A stretch of 64,000 nucleotides of DNA. Origin: Henricia sp. BOLD:AAB3569. Its lineage: Eukaryota; Echinodermata; Asteroidea; Spinulosida; Echinasteridae. Positions 10,811 to 22,086 of the stretch are shown here, piece after piece. How positions within the stretch are numbered: the first letter of the stretch is position 1; each line of letters starts with the position of its first letter. The stretch spans positions 868,001 to 932,000 of the forward strand of contig JBBELK010000369.1 of the NCBI GenBank assembly GCA_037783545.1, written 5' to 3'. The notes under the pieces were generated by a model. The model was not told the DNA's origin and did not search any database. It saw only the letters and a list, made by a program, of their open reading frames with translations. A program made the position numbers and the translations under genes.

Positions 10811-12659
10811 GGGTTAAATTAAAAGTTGTATTGGTTTTTTTTAATTTCATTTGTCAAGTCAACATGCATGGTCGACGCAAAGGGACTCCCCTGACGCCCC
10901 TATATACCTCAACACACTCTTCCCTTAAGCTTCGGAAAGCTTCATAAACTTTCGAAACAGGAGGAATTCCTCCTGTTTTGGCAGCATATTCTGGCGGCAG
11001 TCGGAGTCAGGAAAATCATATAATAAATGCAGCTGTGTCACTAAAGCCGCTCGTTCTTTACAGAAAAATTCAAAAATAAACTTACATGTATTTCACATCC
11101 AAAAGCCAACAGTTTACATGTACCGCTGCACTGAGCGCACAGACGTCAGCTTTTTCTTTTTTTAATGTTTTGTAAAATTTTGTTAGCATGTCCATATGAC
11201 CTTGCCCTAAATTTGCACACTTCATGCAGTTGTCAATACTATAGCACAATATTCACTATTAGTATAGAAACAACTTCAACGGAAATCCTTGGCCGGAAAC
11301 AAACTATCAGTGTTAACAGCATGGACAACGGGAAACAATTCTGAGTGTTTTACGGGTCAGTGCGCGCACTGAGTTAATTCTCAGTTTATGAAATGATCGT
11401 ACGATAATTTCAAGCCCTAAAGCAGTTCCGACAGTTCCGACCCTCTTCACCCGAAATTCTAAAAACGCTCGAGGTCACTTGGTTTGTTGATAAACAGGGT
11501 TTTGACGTCATCCTGAGAAGAACACAAAACGGCCTGAAGAAGTGCAGTATTTAATGGAAAATATACGGAGTGAATTTCACAAACGTGACAAACACTTGAT
11601 GTAATATGACAATAATAATGATATATGCGCATGACTGAGAAACACGAGTAAACACGGTCGGCAGTTCCATACGTTTACACGCAAAAAACTATGAAAACCG
11701 TCTCTGTTCAATGGTGTTTTTTGAAGAATCGTTCCCGTGCAAAAATCCAGAGATGTGCCCAGTAGTTGTGTGGTTGTATGCTTTACCAGACAACATGAAA
11801 AAAAAAGAGTAGAAAGATTTTCTTTTTTATTACCAAGAGAGAAAAATTAGTCGCTCGTTCTTACTTGTACCGGCCGATGTGCATACCGGTGCCATGCCAA
11901 TTTCAAACATGTTGGAACTACTAACAGGTACCGTTCCCATTGCTGTACACGCCTGCTGTTCGTTCCCAGACAAAACCACCGGTCGCTGCAGTGCACCAGT
12001 ATTTACTTCAAAAGAGCTTCATTATGAGCCACAATTTTACCGGTTTTTTTCACAAAAAGGTAATAGCAGAATACCTAATGAGCGTTGTAGAAATCGCTAA
12101 AATTTCATTTTTGAAAACCTCACTTTCGCTTGCGATTTATCCACTTAAAATGGACAATTTGAAATAAACAGCGGAATAAGTCGGCTGGAGGGATATGTGG
12201 ACTATCGAAAAAGGTGCAAATGCTGGATTTTTCGTCAAGGGGATTCTAGCTGCGCTGTACCGGAACCCCAAACTAGATCACTTGCTTTTGAAGCAAATTG
12301 CATTGTCCTCGGACCAAAATGGTATGCGACACAAAATACGAAAAGGTCAGTGAAATCCTGCCACAATAGCACATGCTTTGTTGATTTTTATAAACTCCAA
12401 TATGTTTTCTACAGAATGTATACATTTGGTGTGCGATATGAGACCAAGTGAAACCCCCACCGCCCTTCCAATGTGCCCCACTATTGTGTGTCAAACATCC
12501 AAGGAATTTGCTTTCAGGTTTTAGGGGGCAGTGCGTCAATAAAAGATATTGAGGCATAGGGGCAGTATAGGAGGCGTAGGGGGCGTATGGGGCGGGGGTG
12601 GGGGAAGGAGTCACTCGGTCTCACATTGTGCAGCCTACAGTTCACTGTCTCTTGAAGGG

Positions 12660-12855
12660 CGGTCGGGTTGGCGTAGTGGTTCTTTCTCCACCTTTCACTT
12701 CTGGCGTCGCGGGTTCGAATCCGGGGCGTGTATGTGGATTGGGTTTGCAGGCCCTACTTGACCCCGTAGGTTTTCCCGGGAATTTCTCTGGGGTTTTTCC
12801 TCTCACTTCTAAAACTGCAACTCCTTCTTCGTCATCTCAAGTTGATAATAAAGTA
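12660..12855 (+). mobile_element. tRNA-derived SINE, family C
   Basis: The tRNA-like head contains GGTTGGCGTAGTGGTTC (A-box region) and GCGGGTTCGAATCC (B box). The body is GC-rich and includes TTTCCCGGGAATTTCTCTGG. A second copy starts at 59285 and is interrupted by another element. Confidence 0.8.
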
Positions 12856-12989
12856 TAGTTAAAGCTAAAACCGTATAGTTGATGGCATAAAGGGGCTAAA
12901 TAATGAGTAATTAATAAGATGAAGCTGCGGATACATTGTTGGTGTAACAGTTCTTAAAAAGAAAAGTCTTTAAATGTGATTTAAAAGTG

Positions 12990-13470
12990 TCCAGACTGCT
13001 ATAGTGATCTAAGTTCTAGTGGTAGATTGTTCCAGAGTGTCGGTGCGCAGGAGGAGAAAGCTCTATTCCCGTACGTCTTGTGGGTTCAGGGAATTTCTAA
13101 GAGATGCTTGTTTGGAGATCGAATTAGACTGCGTGAAGGGGTAATGAGGTCCTGTAGATAGGTTGGTGCCAGGCCGTGTACTGCCTTCCATGTTAACAAG
13201 AGGATTTTTAATTGAATACGTTCCCGAACAGGCAACCAGTGGAGTGACTGTAGTACCGGTGAGATGTGATCGAACTTTGATGTCCTGCTTAAGACTCAGC
13301 ATCATTTAAGACACACTGAAGTTTGTCTAACTGTCGTGATTGAATATTGAACAGGAGCGCGTTTCCGATGTCCAGTCTTGACAAGACAAAAGCATGTATG
13401 AGAATGGCAGCAAACTTGTCATCAAGGATTTTCCTGATGCTGTTAATGTTCCGGATGTTTAAATTAAAAC
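12990..13470 (-). mobile_element. LINE fragment (CR1/jockey-like reverse transcriptase, C-terminal part)
   Basis: The minus strand encodes pieces typical of the reverse transcriptase C-terminus of non-LTR retrotransposons. One is IHAFVLSRLDIGNALLF followed by RQLDKLQCVLN; a second, in another frame, ends ASLRNSLNPQDVRE. The copy is broken by at least one frame change and lacks the catalytic part. Confidence 0.75.
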
Positions 13471-14614
13471 AATAAAATAAAATCTGCACACAGAAATCGC
13501 TCATAAGTTCATATATAGTATTTATAATTTAATATATCTAAAACAGAAAGCAACACATGTGTTTAAATATTGCATAATATAATTATATTTAAATAACTTT
13601 TTAAAAAAATTAAATAGTAGCGAATTTTGTATATTTATTACAGTACATAATTTTAACGAACCAAAGTCATAATTTTGCCGTACAAAGCTACAGAAAAGCC
13701 CCGTACAAAAAGATCCCTTGTTATCAAAAAATAATAGTTTTTTTCTTGTTATAACTAAAGTGTTGTATTAACAGTGCTTATTATTTTAGCGAGTGTATAA
13801 TTATTATTATTATTTTGTATTATTTATTTTGTTCCTCTATATAGGAAACAATTAAAATACACGCCCTTGTCAAATATACACACCACATGATGTGTCATAG
13901 CTGGCCCCACTTTTTTTGTAAATTCCCATGATTTTTTTTGTAACTTTCCATGCAAAAATAGTAATACTTCGCCGTTGTCTCTTAACGATCTCTTTTAAAG
14001 AGGAATTGTCAGTGATAAATAACATGTACAGGGAAACCAGTTGGTTTATTTAATACCACGCGTTCGGGTGATATGATATATTTTTTAATGCGGAGGCTTC
14101 CTCCAAACTAAGGAATCTGTATTATTAGAAATGTTTAGATTGTCTCGTCGATTGTGTGGACAGAGACGTGATGACGTCATGTTGAAGCTCTGCGCATGCG
14201 TCAAGTCATCTCGGTCCACATAGTCGCGACAATTTCCATTTCTTTCACATGAATACAGAAATTGCACAATATGTGCTACGTGTGTAACTACATAATAGCA
14301 GTATTACGGGTTCTGATATTTCGCCAAAATGGCCATATTCTATCAACATTATAAGCCTGAATTTAAAAATTCATTAAATATTAAATACTGTCCATTAAAA
14401 AGTACAGTAAAAAAAATAGGTGCAATATAGGTGTACAATTGCCTACATTCTTAAATCACACATATTATATAATTGCAATATAGTTGTATTTGGAATCTGT
14501 GAATATTGACAAAACAATAACTTCTACAAGTATATAAAAAATTAATAGCATTTGGTATTTCAGCATAGTTGTATTGCATCGATTCACAGTTGAAAAATAT
14601 ATAATTTCAATCTA

Positions 14615-14785
14615 GCTATACCTTTATAGATTTATAGATTCATAAATATTCAATAAATAATACTTCGCCTTTAGGTATAGGTATATGCTTATAAATTTAT
14701 AGATTTATAAATATCAAATAAATAGTACTTCACTTTTAGGTATAAATTTATATAAATATCAAATAAATAGTATTTCATTTTCAAG
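14615..14785. repeat. AT-rich tandem repeat just past the IL-17 stop codon
   Basis: About three degenerate units of 60-75 bp carry CAAATAAATAGTA and a TTTTAGGTATA spacer. Read on the minus strand, which is the IL-17 sense, they contain TATTTATTTG at least twice and TTATTTATTG once, 180-340 bp after the IL-17 stop codon. Whether they lie in the mRNA is not shown. Confidence 0.7.
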
Positions 14786-14957
14786 ACATAAATAGCGGTA
14801 TTTGTGCAAAAATGCCCCTGGCTTTGTTGCTTAGAGTGTGTGCCGCAACGATTTCAACTTTCAAAAGTGGGGGGCAAAGATGTCAATTTGCCACCCCCCA
14901 CCCCCACCTTTTTGCGTCTTGGAGCGACCCGCTGTGCCCCCACTTTGGAAGAGCTTG

Positions 14958-17900
14958 CTATTCGTCCGTTCTCTTGGTTCGGAGGCAGGCGCAGGCAACA
15001 GGCACTCTTTCGTATCCGCGCTCATACCTGGAACGAAGAAAAAGATAATGTTATAAGGGGTAAGACAGTGCATGGCTATTTCGCCGAAGTGTGACGTGTG
15101 ACATGGTAATTGGCTCCAAGTGTCATGGCCGTCGAAAAAAAGTACCATTGCAAAAGCACAGGGACACGGTCAAAATGGCGTCATGAAGTTCAGACACAAA
15201 ATGCATCAATTAGTGAGCAAAAAGTCATATGCCTTGCAAGATATTATTGTTTTAATTGTTTTTTATAAAGTTTGAGTCTTCAGTTACCGATTTGATAAAG
15301 TGGTGGTTTCGGATGTACAACTAATAGGGACATTAGGGGTGGATTGCAATATAACCGTCTTAAAGGAAGAGAAACACTTGTTTGAAGTTATCGACGAATT
15401 TAATCAAAATATTACCGATGTATTGCCCTGTGCATAAACCTTCATGAGAATCAGAATCTTGTTTTCAACGTCGGCAACCCAATTAATTTTGATGATAAAC
15501 TCTGCAACTATGTGCTGCGCCATATTTGTAATTTTGAAAGGGATGATGGCGTCAACCATGAGCAAGTTCGGGCGGGCGACTGTAGTTAACTAGACTAACC
15601 GTAGTCGATCTAAATGTCACCCGAACGCTGCGTGGTTTAACTAGCTAGTCTGACTAGAGGAACCAGGCCCCGGGGATAGGTTCATCTCTAGTCAGTTGTA
15701 ATCACGTCACTTTTCAAGATGGCGGAATTATTGTAAACGCGATTGGAAAAAAAATAAAGCTTTCGCTAAATATAAGTGTTAATTTATATCAGAATTAAAG
15801 ATGAATGAATAACCAATTCTATGGTTTTGGTGAACGAGTTGAAATGTCTTTAGTGGAACATACGAGGGCAAACATGAGAAAAAAGGTTGCCAACATTGCT
15901 TGTAAGTATTTTTTGTAAACCGTTGACGGCGGCCAGTGTTTTTGACGACGATTTTGGCCGTGTTTGACTAGGTTTGCCTGACGACGCGTTCGGGTAAAAA
16001 ACAAACTTTGCAAATTGACTAATGGTCAGCACCCGAAATTGCTCCATGCAACGATTGTATGGATGACTTTAAGATTTATGCTTTGTTTCACGACTCCCAT
16101 ACTCCGTAAAGTATGTAAAAATATGTTGTGTCCTGACTCACGCCCTCTCAAGTCCGAGCGCCGAACTACAACAGATGGCGATGAAGCGTACAGAGTTAGG
16201 CAACCCTTTGCAAGTGTTGTCCATGCATTCCTTTATAAGTCTCATCCTAACTGAATTAAGACTCATCCTAACTGAATTTAGGTGTCTTAAGTGTTGTCTC
16301 AAGATACAAGTTATGGCACATTTTGTTTTTATTGTAAGACAACGATGTCTTGGTATAAGACGCCTTGTAAGAGTTGAGACGTCTTAACTTTTCTTAATGC
16401 AACCCACCCCAGTTTTCAAGTTCGTGGAATAACTTCTCAGGCTAATTTACATTTGTCTAAAGTTACAGTACATCATTAGGGTTTTTTAACATTAGAAATG
16501 AGCTCTATCAGAGACAGATACATGTAGCTCATCATTGACGTCATTACGACGTCATTATGTTACTATTCCACAAATGACCAACTTACATGTGTATTCCTCC
16601 GTGCACTGGCAGGCAGGCGTGTTTGAAAAGCACCTTAACGTCGTAGTAGATAGGATGACATCCCAAATCAGTGTCAATTTCATGAGTGTGTTCATTTTGA
16701 CAGTTACTGCAGTCACACTGCGCGTACGTGATGGTGCTTGGGTATCTGATCGGAAAACGTGGATTAAAAGAGAGAAAAAATTAGCCTGGAGAAAAACATG
16801 AAGCATTATTTACTTCAGAAAAAAATTATTGGAAAAAATTCTTATTCTGGATCAACCAGCAACTGATTTTATTAACTTGACGAAATTTTGCAAAACCACC
16901 GTGTTATTTAGGCTGCGTCCCTATACAGGGTGTATCAAATAAAAAGTATACACTCTTAAAATTGTAGATAAAATGGAAATTGTATTATATACTCTCCAAC
17001 AAAAGAAACTGTGCATGGTAAAAATTGCTGTATTTTTTCAAGAAGGTGGAAAATAAACACCAAATTCACAGACAATATTCTCTGACATTGTTAGAAAAAG
17101 GTTATGCACTCAAAACCTGCTCATGGCATAGTGCAGGACTTAGGCATGCCTGGGTGTTGATTTCACAATAGGAGTCCTACAGGTTGTTATGTAACAGAAT
17201 TCCATAAAGTTCAGGTCTCGTCAGCAAGCCGTATAAAAGGACTACCCAAAAGTCAATATTCTCTTTCATGCGCGTGTCATTGGCTCCATGAGGCGAAGAT
17301 GCACAGCAGTGATTAATGCGCAAGGGGGACACACTGGATACTGACTTTGTGACTTCAATATTGGCAAGTCAGTTTTCAGCAACCTCTGAGAACACGAAGA
17401 ACACATTTTGTACATTTCAAGTTCGGTTAACCATTTGAAAGATTTCATGGACTTTCATTAACAGTTTATTCCAGCGAGTTATCTGCCATGGCTAAAAAAA
17501 TACAGCAATTTTTATCATGCACAGTTTCTTTTGTTGGAAAGTATATTTAGAAAATTGGCTCACACATATCGGTAAACATAAGTTTCATGTTTTCATTAGC
17601 GTCGTCATCATGTTGTGAATTCCACGCCTGACTGAACATGGGCTATTTTAGTAAACAAAGCTAAAATTAACTTGCGCCAAAAAATGGAAGATGCAAAACA
17701 GGATCAAGGAGCATGAGAGGTCAATTTGACATGTCCTTTCTTTTCTATAAGCTTTTCGGAAAGTTTATCTAGCCCCTTCCGTCCTCCACGTGAGCGTCTT
17801 TTTCTGCACACATATTTGCACTACACTGATAACGGAGCTACATGTATAATAATATACCACGCTATTCATTGGCTAGTTTTGTTCACGAGGCCTGGGGGCG

Positions 17901-19572
17901 CCCTTGTAAAGAAATGCGTGCGCGCACGCGTTTATATACATTCATCTACAATATCAAAGTTTTCTTATATTTTTTTGAGCGGAATCATTGCATTAGACAG
18001 TTAGAACTACTTCCGTCTTCTGTTTGGGTAAGGTTTTATGTGTTAAATGGTTGATTAAAAAATAATTTGCCAATTCCAAATCGGTGTATGGCCTTTAACT
18101 ATCGTTTAATTTGTAGTATAGTCTTTTGAACAACGGAAATTACCCTTCCTTCGAGGGATTCTACAGTGTGAAGTTATATTGTACCTGTTTGGGTTGGTGT
18201 TGTTAATGTATTTCCAGGGGCACAGTCCTCTTGTGTTCGGTTTGTCGTTGAATGCCGGTATATCAGTGGCGGTGCAATTATCAGATGCAGGGGAGGTGGT
18301 GAAATCCGCTGCCGTGTGTTCGACTACCTCCCCCGAGCAGCCCACACTGGCCGATATCCCCGTGCCGTCTTCTCTCATCTCCCGCAGGAATTCACCCAAC
18401 TGTGCAACGCTCAGGTCCTCGGCCATCACGAACGCAGCCGGCGGCACCGCCCGGTTGATGGCGTTCGAAGCCGAACGCTTGTGAGAGGCCTCGGCTTCCC
18501 CAAACGGTGATGATTCGGATGCGGAGTTTAGGATTCGGATTAGAAAGCTCGTGTCGAGGTTTGCGTCCGCGGCGTTCGTTTCAGAGAGGCTTGACAGAGA
18601 TGAGATGGAGTTCGTGCTTGTTAGCAATGCGCAGTGGGATAGTACGAGGAGGCAGAAAGCAAGGAAAGCCTGCAATATTGAGACAAATAATGGTTTAGAC
18701 ACCCTAAACTATAGATAGGGCCAATTCCGTATAGCTGAAACATTTGCGTAATCCAAAATTTGTCTGCTTTATAAAATGAGTTAGCAACCAAAATTGTATG
18801 TCAACTTGTGTTCTTAGCAAGAATTGCAGAACATCGGTCAATTGTAATGCACATCACTCAAGATTTTGACTGATAACCCAATTTTATAAAGCAAACACAT
18901 TGGCCCCTGCAGGCCAGTGTTGAATCGGCGAGTAATTCGGCAAAACAAACCCTAATTAACATTCATTCTCCCCAAAGCAAGCTAATTAATGTTCCCTTAT
19001 CAGTTGCGGTTCCCGCTGTTAACTTGATTCGAACCGGCTTTTCAGCACCGGCTAGATCAGTGGTCGAGTAGTACGACATCTGCCTAGTATGTAGAAGGTC
19101 TTGGGTTCGAACCCAACCCGAGCACGCTACGAATTGTTTTTCCCATATGTCTTCGGGAAGTTGGGGAAGCATGCATTGAGTATACAGTGCTAATATAACA
19201 TATTTGTAGCTGAAATGTCTGCAAGCTAGTTTATCAACATTTCACAGCATATAGCCTACGCTTTAGAAATTTCCTGGAATTTGTAAAACGTATAGGCCTA
19301 CCGAGCAACAAAAGAGAAACGAAGATCAGTGTCCGTTCAGTCAAAAATAGAACATTTCTTTTGTAATTAAAGTTGACATATATAACAGCTTCATTATACA
19401 TGACTGCATATTAAAGCTACTGTGTGCTGAAAATTTCTACTCTCAGATTGACTGCTTTTTCAATCAAAAATAGGAGAACATGTTTGCATTTCTTTAGTTG
19501 CTAAATCTCAAAAGTTTCGTCCAAACACATAAACCAAAGCATGCAAGTTAAACTCACCATTGTTGAATCCAT
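14958..19572 (-). CDS. IL17: Interleukin-17 family cytokine precursor, 242 residues
   Basis: Four exons join in frame: 19572-19558, 18669-18185, 16745-16587 and 15027-14958 (stop TAG). The product would be a secreted cytokine that signals through IL-17 receptors. The start is MDSTM, spliced to AFLAFCLLVLSHC, giving a clean signal peptide. A longer read starting at 18702 would ignore the good acceptor CAATATTGCAG. Residues 20-150 form a low-complexity Ser/Thr/Ala-rich propeptide-like region. The IL-17 fold starts at CPWKYINNTNPNRYPSTITY (155-174), continues with AQCDCSNC (175-182), GCHPIYYDVKVL (195-206) and C211, and closes with VPVACAC (228-234). The NPNR/YP boundary falls at an exon junction. 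Asn-linked glycosylation motifs (NCT, NNT) are present. The long N-terminal extension is unusual against vertebrate IL-17A. Introns hold a SINE, foldback elements and a repeat. Confidence 0.9.
15070..15180. repeat. Repeat with GCCGAAGTGTGACGT end
   Basis: This is a one-ended copy of the family whose complete form is at 55797-55955. It lies in the third intron of the IL-17 gene. Related pieces are at 9880-10200 and 31610-31725. Confidence 0.6.
16986..17546. mobile_element. IS630/Tc1-superfamily relic with inverted ends
   Basis: The ends read TATACTCTCCAACAAAAG and its complement, continuing through CTGTGCATGG-type sequence for about 50 bp. Inside, the plus strand encodes CTAVINAQGGHTGY and a stop (17286-17342). 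The GGHT motif resembles the C-terminus of some Tc1/IS630-type transposases. Most coding sequence is missing. It sits in the second IL-17 intron, next to a stray ACAGGGTGT end at 16924. Confidence 0.6.
19052..19205 (+). mobile_element. tRNA-derived SINE, family A, in IL-17 intron 1
   Basis: The head includes GTGGTCGAGTAGTACGAC and ATCTGCCTAGTATG, followed by the B box GGTTCGAACCC and the GAGCACGCTACGAA body. Its orientation is opposite to the IL-17 gene. Confidence 0.75.
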
Positions 19573-19679
19573 CGTTAATGAACTAGAACCTTTCACAAAA
19601 GTTGCAAAGTTTTCGGAGTTGTTATGCTGTCGTGTGTCTTGCGGTGATGCGTTTTACTTTCCTCGGCCGATGCAGCTGT

Positions 19680-19722
19680 TTATATAACTTCTTTCACAAA
19701 ATCTAGATCCGGATTGGGCCAA
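19680..19722 (-). promoter_or_regulatory. IL-17 core promoter: TATA box and CCAAT element
   Basis: On the minus strand TATATAA spans 19686-19680, about 108 bp before the start codon, which places a likely transcription start near 19650. Further upstream, CCAAT occurs on the minus strand at 19716-19712 and on the plus strand at 19718-19722. The position fits the spliced start exon at 19572. Confidence 0.65.
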
Positions 19723-19923
19723 TCACAAGCTTGTGATGGTACGTTCTCTAAAAATAAATAAATGTTCCTCTCACGATTAATATAGGCGTATCTGTGCACG
19801 TTTTTTTCCCCTCCGTTTGCTCGCAGAGGCGTAGTTGATCAAGTAAAAAAAAATAAAGAAAAAGGAAAACGTCGTGTCATTTTTAACATTAGAAACGAGT
19901 TCTGATTGGTAGAGCGAGATTAA

Positions 19924-19938
19924 GGGAATTTCCCGGAA
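19924..19938. promoter_or_regulatory. Palindromic NF-kB site overlapping a STAT-type site
   Basis: GGGAATTTCCC (19924-19934) fits the NF-kB consensus on both strands. TTCCCGGAA (19930-19938) fits the STAT consensus TTCNNNGAA and overlaps it by five bases. The pair lies about 240 bp upstream of the IL-17 TATA box, where an inducible cytokine promoter would carry such sites. Binding is inferred. Confidence 0.55.
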
Positions 19939-20729
19939 AGCAATGCAAGTGGAATTCGAGGTTTTGGCGCTAGGAAAGTCCGCTATATTGTTGCGACATC
20001 CACACGCAAGATAATTGTCCGTGCTGGTGGAATATCGATATACATGTATACTAGTTTCCCTGTATAGTCAGCTTCCTCCCACAGCGGACCTTTGTTGTGA
20101 GTGGGATTTTATTTGAGTTTACCAAAATTAAATTGACGACAATTTGGAATAATTTCACTGTCAATAATTTTAGCTTTCACAAAATAATATTAAATAAGAT
20201 AGGCTAATTTAAAAAAATAGATAAATAATAAATAATAAATAAATAAAAATGCAGTCTGAAACCAGAGAATTTTTGACATTTTAATTTTCTATAAGAGTTG
20301 ACGTGGATCTAAAATTTCTGAAAGAATTTTTAATTCTGAAATGTTAAAGAATTTCGCCTGTTTTGCAAAAAGAAACCCTACTGGATTTGGAAGAATAGTA
20401 ACAGTTTGTAAAACAAATAATTTGCAATAATTATTTTAAAAGTATGAACAGCTAATTGAATAGATATTTCTGAAGTGACAGACTTAATATATTTAAGTAG
20501 TCTTGGCATTAAACAATTCCTTTAGTGCTATTTTACGAGTAGGCCTATAGGCGTTATTGATTGGTTTTTCAGTAGGCCTATGTGAATAAGGATCGATATA
20601 TTTTATAGGCATATTATCAAGGAATACTGAAATATTGAAATAATTGAATCCATTGACTAATGCACAATATTTGGGTATTTTCACAATTTCTTTCTGTTTT
20701 ATAGCCTCATGCCTGTACGTTATAGTTAA

Positions 20730-21015
20730 AGCCCCCGAAATTTTACTTCACGAGTTGACAAGAAAAATCCGGCTAAAAGTGTTAATAGCAATGGTAACAA
20801 ACACCACATGATTTTTCCCTTTAGAATTGTACCTTTGAGGGAGAAATTGCCAACTGAAGGTACTTTATAAAATGTCTGCAGACCTTTTTAAAAACCGTTT
20901 ATTCAACACAAAAGCCATGCATATGATAAATTTTGCAGTATTACTGCATCTATGTGGCTGAAACATTTACAAGGCAATCAACATTATTCTTTAGTTATGT
21001 TCAAACATAATATGT
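20730..21015 (+). repeat. Interspersed repeat D
   Basis: Repeat D is about 300 bp and contains CACGAGTTGACAAGAAAAA, GATAGCAATGGTAACAAAC and GCATCTATGTGGCTGAAA. It recurs at 9127-9340, 28555-28850, 28893-29250, 29983-30685, 39288-39600, 56888-57235 and, reversed, at 57895-58035. It is probably a non-autonomous transposon; no clear ends were defined. Confidence 0.7.
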
Positions 21016-21597
21016 CTTTTACGCTAACTATCGATACATAATCGATATTAAGTACATTTTTCGAAAACGTTCAGCTTCACGGTGCACGATTTAAGTCCAG
21101 ACGCGATTTCCGCAAATTGCGGTCATTACGTATTATGCATGAGACCTACAATAGTTTTAGGGGAAAGTCCTCCAGTAAAACACATCGGAAGCCTGTGCCG
21201 GCATATCCGTAATATAATATAAAATTTACTAGTGAGCGAGTGGGCGACAATAGGCCTATATAGGTAAAACAAAAACATATTTTTTGTTGACAGATGGTTT
21301 AAGGCTGTTTATTTAAACAATTATGAGTAAGAAATTTCGGCACTTTTATTTTGTGTTCTGCGCATAGTTGTGCGCATAAAGTTGCTCCGTTTTTTGTGTG
21401 TTCAAAATAAACCGAGAATATCAAAGTTTTTAATTTGTTTGCTGGGTTGTTTGTTTGTTTGTTTGTTGTTGTTTTTTTTCCAAAAGATGTTTTTTCGTGT
21501 ACGTTAAAAAAAATAACGCAACATCTGGGTATGGTGCCATTGAAATGAAACAACCAAAGTTAAGATGAAAGAAACATCGTAAGGGCGTTATCAGGAT

Positions 21598-21838
21598 TCG
21601 AACCCGAGACCTCTGACTCAGCTGGTAGAGCGTCTGTACTCGCCGGGCAGACAGCTGATGAGCTACATAAGGCACAGTTGGTATACTCCCTCTGAGGGCA
21701 GACGCTCTACCAGCTGAGCTATAAGGCACAGTTGGTATACTCCCTCAGAGGGAGTATACCATGTGCCTTATAGCTCAGCTGGTAGAGCGTCTGCCCGGTG
21801 AGACAAACGTCTCAGGTTCGAATCCCGATAAGGCCCCT
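21598..21838. repeat. Head-to-head tRNA-like units forming a hairpin
   Basis: Minus-oriented tRNA-like half units (with ACCAGCTGAGCTATAAGGCA) meet a plus-oriented full unit at an AGAGGGAGTATACC palindrome. The plus unit at about 21764-21832 has an A box (TAGCTCAGCTGG), a perfect B box (GGTTCGAATCC) and pairing ends (GCCTTA with TAAGGC), but its anticodon arm is degenerate. I read it as a tRNA pseudogene or SINE head rather than a working tRNA. Confidence 0.75.
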
Positions 21839-22086
21839 ACGATGTTTTTTTCTCATCCCAACTTTGGTTTAAAAAGAAGAACGAAAATGGATGAAAGATG
21901 TAATTAACACATTATTTGTATTTGTCAGTAACGTGTACTGAATGACCACCCTTTGTGGCAAGGCTGACTGCACCAGCCTCGGTAAGAGCCGCAGAGGCAG
22001 GGTACGCCACTCTGCTTGAAGTGCCTCTCTTCACACCTGCCGCGTGCACCACATGGCAACAAATAATTGACTCTGGTCAAGTGGAT

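Larger units (their letters stand above)
8989..14957. other. Intergenic stretch, no established gene
   Basis: This stretch lies between the first visible AS3MT-like exon and the last IL-17 exon and is mostly repeats. Seen are a repeat-D fragment (9127-9340), a TTAA MITE, two GCCGAAGTG-type repeats (about 9880-10200), a CAGTGGCGGATCC hairpin, a SINE of family C and a LINE fragment. GC-richer sequence at 11870-12010 has open frames on both strands and a possible donor, but nothing decides between them. Confidence 0.5.

Noticed and set aside
18106-18702. A single 198-residue frame as the IL-17-region protein
   Set aside because: It reads through the acceptor at 18670 and the donor at 18184. The spliced four-exon gene gives a better signal peptide and the full IL-17 fold.
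21764-21832. Possible functional tRNA gene
   Set aside because: Both pol III boxes and a paired acceptor stem are present, but the anticodon arm does not fold properly and near copies occur in tandem arrays, so it is treated as a pseudogene or SINE.
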